DNA from: Alphaproteobacteria bacterium
GTDB taxonomy: Bacteria > Pseudomonadota > Alphaproteobacteria > Elsterales > Elsteraceae
Direction of reading: 5' to 3'
Length of the DNA stretch: 37,206 nt
Assembly: GCA_013298565.1 (NCBI GenBank)
Contig: JAAFIC010000028.1
Span: forward strand, 1-37,206
A program made the position numbers and the translations under genes. The notes beneath the pieces were generated by a model. That model did no database searches and was not told the DNA's origin. It worked only from the letters and a program-made list of their open reading frames with translations. Position 1 is the stretch's first letter. Each line of letters begins with the position of its first letter. Shown in pieces: positions 32,852-37,206 of this stretch.

Positions 32852-33721
32852 TTAGACTCCCAAACGGGTCAAAGTTTCAGCGGCAAGGCGCATTCCCCCA
32901 CGCAGGGCATCGGGCAGGGCTTCGCCGCGCACCAGCCCAACCAAGGTTCCCGCCACCAGCGAGTCGCCCGCGCCGGTTTCATCTACAATCGGGCCGGGCA
33001 GCGGGGGCGGTGGCAGCAGAAGCTCCACGCCGTCCGCTGCAAGCGCGGCACCGCGCGGCCCATCGGTAACGATAACGGCGCGGCAGCCCCGGTTCCGCAG
33101 GGCAATCGCCAACGGCAAACCTTCTACCGCTTTTGGCGCGCCGGTGAGAAGTTGGGCTTCGTCGCGGTTGCAGAACAGCAGATCGAGCGCGGGCAGGCAG
33201 GCGTTTAGCCGCTCGGCTTTGGAAACTGAAACCGCATCGACCACCAGTCGCGTGCCGTTCGGGCGGTGCTGGGCTAGATGCTCCAGCGTTTCTGCGGTTA
33301 GGTTCGTGTCCAAAAACCATAGCGGCGTAGCCGAAAGCGCGATCATCAGCGGCTGGAAGAAGGCCGGGGTCATCGCTTCTAACACGGTCATATCGGCCCA
33401 GGCCACGTGCAGACTGCCATCGGGGTTGAGCAGGGCGGCATAACTGGCAGTCGGCAGGCTGCGATGCGGGGTGATGAGCCGGGTTTGCACGTGATCGGCG
33501 GCCAATTCGCGCAGCAGAATCTCGCCTTCCACGTCCCGGCCAATCAGGCTAACGAGTTCGGTTTGAAGCCCTGCCCGCGCTGCCATCACGGCCACATTGC
33601 GCGCAACGCCCCCCGCAGAATGGCTAACGACCACTGGATTCGAGGTTCCCGTTATCACCGACTGTTGAGCGATTGCCAGGGTATCCCACACCAGCCCACC
33701 GATACACACAATATCCGTCAA
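32852..33721 (-). CDS. psuK: PfkB-family pseudouridine kinase
   Basis: This kinase makes pseudouridine 5'-phosphate for PsuG. The PfkB fold is evident from CIGGLVWDT at the N-terminus, SAGGVARNVAVMAARAGL near residue 35, and the C-terminal active-site motif DETGAGDSLVAGTLVGL. The start is uncertain: TTG at 33721, preceded by AAGGGGGCGGGG, gives 289 residues. A TTG at 33739 and a GTG at 33709 are alternatives. The substrate assignment rests on direct coupling to psuG. Confidence 0.9.
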   Translation of the reverse strand: MTDIVCIGGLVWDTLAIAQQSVITGTSNPVVVSHSAGGVARNVAVMAARAGLQTELVSLIGRDVEGEILLRELAADHVQTRLITPHRSLPTASYAALLNPDGSLHVAWADMTVLEAMTPAFFQPLMIALSATPLWFLDTNLTAETLEHLAQHRPNGTRLVVDAVSVSKAERLNACLPALDLLFCNRDEAQLLTGAPKAVEGLPLAIALRNRGCRAVIVTDGPRGAALAADGVELLLPPPPLPGPIVDETGAGDSLVAGTLVGLVRGEALPDALRGGMRLAAETLTRLGV

Positions 33722-33768
33722 TCCCCGCCCCCTTATCAACCGCGCTCGAAGACTATACGCTGCGAAGA

Positions 33769-34653
33769 CTATAGGCTTCGTCTGGCCTTGGCGGCTGTCA
33801 CGGTATTATGCAAAAGGCAAGCAATCGTCATCGGGCCAACCCCGCCCGGCACGGGGGTAATCGCGCCCGCCACCTGAACGGCTTCGGCGTAATGAACATC
33901 GCCGACGAGGCGGCTTTTACCCGTCTCATCAGGCGGCAGGCGGTTGATGCCGACATCAATCACCGTTGCCCCCGGCTTGATCCAATCGCCGCGCACCAGT
34001 TCGGGCCGGCCGACGGCGGCGACCAGAATATCGGCCCTCCGGCAGAGTTCAGGCAAATCGCGGCTGCGCGAATGGGCGATAGTAACCGTACAATCGGCCT
34101 TTAGCAGCAAATGCGCCATTGGCTTACCGACGATATTGGACCGCCCGAGAATGACCGCTTCCATCCCGGCGAGGCTACCCCCCAGAACACTAGAAAAATG
34201 GTCTTGCAGCAGCATCAAGCACCCTAGCGGCGTGCAGGGCACGAGCGCAGCCGCCCCCGTTGCCAGTCGCCCGGCATTGACCGGGTGGAAGCCATCGACA
34301 TCTTTGGCCGGATCAATGGTGAGCAGCACTTTGTCGGCAGCGATCTGTTTGGGCAGGGGCAGTTGCACGAGAATACCATCAACGGCAGGATCGGCGTTTA
34401 GGCGCGCGACGAGGCTCAACACGTCGGCCTCGCTTGCCGTCTCGGGCAGCCTATGCTCGAAGGACCGCATACCCACTTCCAGCGTTTGCGCGGCTTTGTT
34501 GCGAACATAGACCTGACTGGCCGGATCCTCCCCCACCAGAACCACCGCAAGGCCGGGCTGAAACTCAAGCCCGCCGATCTCGACCGCAAGGCGCGCGCGC
34601 AGCTTTTCGGCAAAGGCTTTACCGTCGATTCGAGTGGCAGTGGGGGTCGTCAT
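33769..34653 (-). CDS. folD: methylenetetrahydrofolate dehydrogenase/cyclohydrolase
   Basis: FolD interconverts 5,10-methylene-, methenyl- and 10-formyl-tetrahydrofolate, supplying one-carbon units. The 294-residue protein shows [21 protein letters not shown] (catalytic Tyr49 and Lys53), [27 protein letters not shown] in the nucleotide-binding domain, and [15 protein letters not shown] near the C-terminus. The ATG at 34653 has AGGAG eight bases upstream; the longer frame to 34725 is not needed. It lies between the YggT gene and psuK on the same strand. Confidence 0.97.
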   Translation of the reverse strand: MTTPTATRIDGKAFAEKLRARLAVEIGGLEFQPGLAVVLVGEDPASQVYVRNKAAQTLEVGMRSFEHRLPETASEADVLSLVARLNADPAVDGILVQLPLPKQIAADKVLLTIDPAKDVDGFHPVNAGRLATGAAALVPCTPLGCLMLLQDHFSSVLGGSLAGMEAVILGRSNIVGKPMAHLLLKADCTVTIAHSRSRDLPELCRRADILVAAVGRPELVRGDWIKPGATVIDVGINRLPPDETGKSRLVGDVHYAEAVQVAGAITPVPGGVGPMTIACLLHNTVTAAKARRSL

Positions 34654-34696
34654 GGCGCGCACGCTCCTAGTTCCTCGATGATCCGCAGCACGGGAG

Positions 34697-34993
34697 TTAC
34701 GGCAGCATCGGATAGACGTAAGCAATCAACACCCGCTCAACGAATTGCAGCAAAACCAGCAACACCAAGGGCGACAGATCGACACCGTTGAAATTCGGCA
34801 AGATCGCGCGGATGGGGCGGAGCAGCGGGTTGGTGAGCCGATTGGTCAAATCCCAAATCGTTGCAACCACAGGGTTGCGGGTATTGACCACGTTAAACGC
34901 CATCAGCCAGCTTAAGATGGCCTGAATGAGAATGATCCAAAACAGCAGATTAATCGCTGTGCTAATCAACCAAGCAAAGGGGGAAGCAAACAT
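34697..34993 (-). CDS. YggT family membrane protein
   Basis: This is a 98-residue protein with two hydrophobic segments (about residues 8-30 and 68-92). The family motif appears as [28 protein letters not shown] in the middle loop and [18 protein letters not shown] near the end. YggT proteins are linked to osmotic adaptation and, in some lineages, to division-site or complex assembly. AGGAG lies nine bases before the ATG. It precedes folD by 43 bp, so the two are probably co-transcribed. Confidence 0.93.
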   Translation of the reverse strand: MFASPFAWLISTAINLLFWIILIQAILSWLMAFNVVNTRNPVVATIWDLTNRLTNPLLRPIRAILPNFNGVDLSPLVLLVLLQFVERVLIAYVYPMLP

Positions 34994-35014
34994 CCGAACG
35001 CATCTCCTGACGGA

Positions 35015-35040
35015 TCAAAAACAACCGCCGGTCCTCCGGC
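35015..35040 (-). terminator. terminator upstream of the YggT gene
   Basis: On the minus strand GCCGG (35040-35036) pairs with CCGGC (35031-35027) around a 4-nt loop, followed by GGTTGTTTTT. It is a short stem but well placed to end the MFS transporter transcript before the YggT gene. Confidence 0.6.
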
Positions 35041-35208
35041 TGCCATGCCTCAGAAGCTAGCGATCCCGCCCCGGTCCTTCAAGGCCGCAGAAGCGTTTGA
35101 CTTTGAAAAGGCGTGCGGACTTCGCCCCGGCGGGAGAGCGCTGCAATCGCATTGTTCGGGAGCAAGCGGGTCTTTGGCTGGTATTCTTGCGGCAAACCTG
35201 GAAATCCC

Positions 35209-36435
35209 TCACCCCTGCCGCTGGTCCCACAAGGCAATGCCGCCCGCAATCAGCATCAGTCCGGCGCTTACCGCCGTTACGGGCGCATAGCCCCAGGTAT
35301 CGAGGACTCGGCCCATGCTGGCGGTGCCGATCATGAGGCCGATGTAAGTGCTGGCCGTGTTCAGCGAGAGCACCACGCCGCGTTGCGCCCCACCCCGAAT
35401 CGAGAGCAGGCCGATGAAGCAGTTCAGAATAAGATGCTGCGTGAAGCCGAACCCCATCATCACCACGATCAACGCGGGCAGCACGCCCACCACCATCGGC
35501 AGGGTCAGGAAAATGCCAATCAAGGCGCAGCAGGCTACCGGCAGCACACGGCGTGCGCCAAGCCGGTCGATGAAACCGCTGAGCAGCGCCGTAATGGTAA
35601 AGCCGACGCCATAGGCCAGCACCGGCACCGCCCCTAGGGCCGAGCCGCCGTTCAGCGCCGCCCGCACTGCCGTGCCGAGATAGGCGTAGGTGCCATAAAA
35701 AGCGGTCATATTGAGGAAACCAACGCACAGCATCGGCGCAACCCCAGCCACGCGCACCGCAGTCCCCAAGCGGCTGATAACACTGGTCGCCCCGCCCCGT
35801 TCGGTGCGCGGATCGGGCAGCGCGAAAGCGACCGGCATGGCCAGCAAGACCGGCACCGCCAGCCCCGCGAACACGCCGCGCCAGCCGATAACCTGCCCCA
35901 GCAATCCTGCCAGCGGCACGCCCAAAATCAGCGCCACCGACCAGCCGAGCAGTACCCGCCCCAGAATGGCCGAACGGCGTTCCACCGGAGCTAAATCCCC
36001 CGCCGAGGCATAGGCCGTCGGCAGGACCACACCCGCAGCGGCCCCCATCAATGCCTGCCCGCCCGCAAACACGATCCAATTGACGCTGGTTGCACACAGC
36101 GCTAGCCCGCCGATCAGGCCGACCATCCCCGCCACCAACGCCTGCCCGCGCTTCAGTCGATCCGCCAACGGCCCGAGGAAGAGGGCAGAGAGCGCCGCCA
36201 TCGCCCCATAGGCCCCCAGCGCTTGACCGATGTCGGCAATGCTCGCCCCCAACCCCTGCGCGATGTCTGGCACCAGCGGTGCTGCCAACAGCGCTTGCAG
36301 CCCGACCAGCGCCACGCAGGCAATCAGCACCGCCACCGAACGGTTCAGCGACGGTGCGGGGCGGCCCGTCCGAGCCTTCGCAGGCCCAAAAAACGGAAGA
36401 GCGGCGCTTAGGCCGGTCGCAAGGGCGTGGCTCAT
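35209..36435 (-). CDS. MFS transporter
   Basis: This is a 408-residue protein with twelve predicted transmembrane segments. The loop 2-3 motif of the major facilitator superfamily is present as LGPLADRLKRGQALVAG, and the first helix is VAVLIACVALVGLQALLAAPLVPDI in adjoining parts. The pattern resembles DHA1-type efflux or YnfM-like transporters; the substrate is unknown. The ATG has AGGAGA upstream. It is divergent from the Lrp/AsnC gene at 36694, which could regulate it. A longer open frame on the same strand in another register is a shadow. Confidence 0.92.
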   Translation of the reverse strand: MSHALATGLSAALPFFGPAKARTGRPAPSLNRSVAVLIACVALVGLQALLAAPLVPDIAQGLGASIADIGQALGAYGAMAALSALFLGPLADRLKRGQALVAGMVGLIGGLALCATSVNWIVFAGGQALMGAAAGVVLPTAYASAGDLAPVERRSAILGRVLLGWSVALILGVPLAGLLGQVIGWRGVFAGLAVPVLLAMPVAFALPDPRTERGGATSVISRLGTAVRVAGVAPMLCVGFLNMTAFYGTYAYLGTAVRAALNGGSALGAVPVLAYGVGFTITALLSGFIDRLGARRVLPVACCALIGIFLTLPMVVGVLPALIVVMMGFGFTQHLILNCFIGLLSIRGGAQRGVVLSLNTASTYIGLMIGTASMGRVLDTWGYAPVTAVSAGLMLIAGGIALWDQRQG

Positions 36436-36491
36436 GATAGTCTCCTACTGGCATTGGAGCCGCGCGCCTTAACTCTGGCGCGGCTCTATAA

Positions 36492-36590
36492 GCCGCCATT
36501 GAGGCGGCGGCCAAGGGCGCGGATGCGCCCGCCCGGCGAGGGCTAAAATAAAGCGAGAGCATCGTGCGTCATAGTTGACGCACGATGCTC
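36492..36590. repeat. multi-hairpin repeat element, copy B
   Basis: Copy B shares with copy A (29918-29986) the 19-bp opening block (36500-36518), the A-rich stretch (TAAAATAAA) and a strong terminal stem. The terminal stem is 15 bp, perfect (36557-36571 with 36576-36590), with a TAGT loop. Relative to A it carries a 25-bp insertion (36519-36543). Two smaller hairpins precede: GCCGCC-ATTGA-GGCGGC (36492-36508) and GGGCGC-GGAT-GCGCCC (36515-36530). It lies in the divergent region between the MFS transporter and the Lrp/AsnC gene. Confidence 0.8.
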
Positions 36591-36643
36591 GAGAAGCACA
36601 GCATGGCGTAGATTATTCAGAGATAAAAGCGATAGACTGAACC

Positions 36644-36667
36644 CCATTCAAAATACGAATGGCATTC
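36644..36667. promoter_or_regulatory. candidate Lrp/AsnC autoregulatory operator
   Basis: CCATTC (36644-36649), a 7-bp AT-rich spacer and GAATGG (36657-36662) form a perfect inverted repeat. GAATGGCATTC (36657-36667) overlaps it as a second dyad. The site ends about 26 bp before the regulator's ATG, where autoregulation by Lrp/AsnC proteins would be expected. Confidence 0.45.
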
Positions 36668-36693
36668 GGCTAATTCGTTCAGGAGACCCCGCG

Positions 36694-37131
36694 ATGGATA
36701 GTTTCGACCGAAAAATCCTCGGCTTGCTGCGGGAGGATGCCACCCGCACCTATGCCGATATGGCCACTCACCTGCATCTCTCGCCGCCCGCGCTGCATGA
36801 CCGGGTAAAGAAACTGAAAGCCAAGGGCGTCATCAAACGCACGACCATCGAGCTTGACCCGCAGGCGCTCGACCGTAATTTCTGCGCCTTCGTCCATATC
36901 GAAACCGAAGGCTATGCCAAAGATATTCTGCGCGAGGTGGCGGAGGCCGATCCGGCGGTGGAAGAAATGCACGGCGTCGCCGGAAGCTCCTCCGCCATCC
37001 TCAAAGTCCGCACCCACGACGCCGCCGGGCTTGAGGAACTGCTGCGCCGCCTGTTCGATACCGGCGCGGTGCGCCGCACAGAGAGCTTCGTGGTGCTGCG
37101 GACGTATTTGGAGCGGGGGATTAGTCCTTAA
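36694..37131 (+). CDS. Lrp/AsnC-family transcriptional regulator
   Basis: This is a 145-residue regulator. The N-terminal winged helix (about residues 3-55) reads MDSFDRKILGLLREDATRT, YADMATHLHLSPPALHDRVKKL in pieces. The C-terminal RAM domain (about residues 62-140) binds amino acids and mediates octamer assembly. AGGAG precedes the ATG at good spacing. It is divergent from the MFS transporter and convergent with a truncated membrane protein at the window edge. Ligand and targets are unknown. Confidence 0.95.
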   Translation: MDSFDRKILGLLREDATRTYADMATHLHLSPPALHDRVKKLKAKGVIKRTTIELDPQALDRNFCAFVHIETEGYAKDILREVAEADPAVEEMHGVAGSSSAILKVRTHDAAGLEELLRRLFDTGAVRRTESFVVLRTYLERGISP

Positions 37132-37206
37132 CCGCCGAGAAGCAGCGTCACCGCCAACCCTAACGCTGCACACCCTGCCAGCACTTCCCCCGTGCCGCGT
37201 TTGAAG
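37128..37206 (-). CDS. C-terminal end of a membrane protein (partial)
   Basis: Reading the minus strand from the right edge gives an open frame whose last 25 residues are RGTGEVLAGCAALGLAVTLL-like and hydrophobic, ending GG before TAA. The TAA overlaps the Lrp/AsnC stop by 2 bp on the opposite strand. A terminal hydrophobic helix of this kind fits a LysE/RhtB-type exporter, often a neighbour of Lrp-type regulators, but the fragment is too short to be sure. Confidence 0.45.
   Translation of the reverse strand, partial: FKRGTGEVLAGCAALGLAVTLLLGG

Noticed and set aside
35057-36562. 501-residue minus-strand open frame
   Set aside because: It is a different register over the MFS transporter, made of Gly/Ala/Arg-rich repeats without domains; the 408-residue frame shows clear transporter motifs.
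1-37206. CRISPR arrays, insertion sequences, tRNA or rRNA genes
   Set aside because: No regularly spaced repeats, transposase genes, cloverleaf-like sequences or rRNA motifs were seen on reading; an automated RNA search could still find something short.

Overview
The window looks like chromosomal DNA of a GC-rich alphaproteobacterium, probably from the Rhodospirillales. The evidence is gene content and order: dapF-mtaB, rbfA-truB-rpsO-pnp, etfB-etfA-hbd, a PduO-type cobalamin adenosyltransferase beside a twin-membrane HIG1 protein, and a TIGR02186 protein beside a TauE/SafE permease. This assignment is inference from gene families; no rRNA or tRNA gene was seen. Most of the window is ordinary housekeeping sequence with tight, often 4-bp-overlapping operons. 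A few accessory patches break that pattern.

Layout. 168-3705 (minus): dapF and mtaB, followed by an AT-rich AlbA_2/Schlafen-type ATP-binding protein fused translationally to the end of the operon. 3823-4914 (plus): an orphan VapB-like antitoxin and an unrecognised 278-residue protein with an acidic tail. 5096-10101 (plus): a class II glutamine amidotransferase, then the ribosome/RNA cluster rbfA-truB-rpsO-pnp. 10102-10907: an unusual insertion in which an orphan higA lies between pnp and a second, 93%-identical copy of the last 197 bp of pnp. 10982-15442: secreted metallophosphoesterase, GT-C-type membrane glycosyltransferase (minus), rmuC and a coupled small gene. 15439-18068 (minus): etfB-etfA-hbd, feeding acyl-CoA electrons to the respiratory chain. 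18193-18956 (minus): cobalamin adenosyltransferase and HIG1 protein.

19019-24184 is a sugar-acid locus: a divergent GntR/FadR-type regulator faces dgoK, dgoA, an IlvD/Edd dehydratase and an SMP-30 lactonase. Together these would take an aldonolactone to the aldonate, then 2-keto-3-deoxy acid, its 6-phosphate, and pyruvate plus glyceraldehyde 3-phosphate. The D-galactonate route is the best guess. A promoter with an overlapping operator-like site lies in the divergent region, and a chemoreceptor gene follows the operon.

26406-28554 (minus): TauE/SafE permease, TIGR02186 protein and a universal stress protein. 28769-29839: a saccharopine-dehydrogenase-like enzyme. 30141-34993 (minus): an I78-type inhibitor-like secreted protein, a Bax inhibitor-1 protein, a small unknown, the pseudouridine catabolism pair psuK-psuG, folD and a YggT protein. 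35209-37206: an MFS transporter, an Lrp/AsnC regulator and the tail of a membrane protein running off the right edge.

The least-described structures are the pnp-tail duplication around higA, and a pair of related multi-hairpin repeats near 29.9 and 36.5 kb. The stems of that repeat pair differ by compensated base changes.
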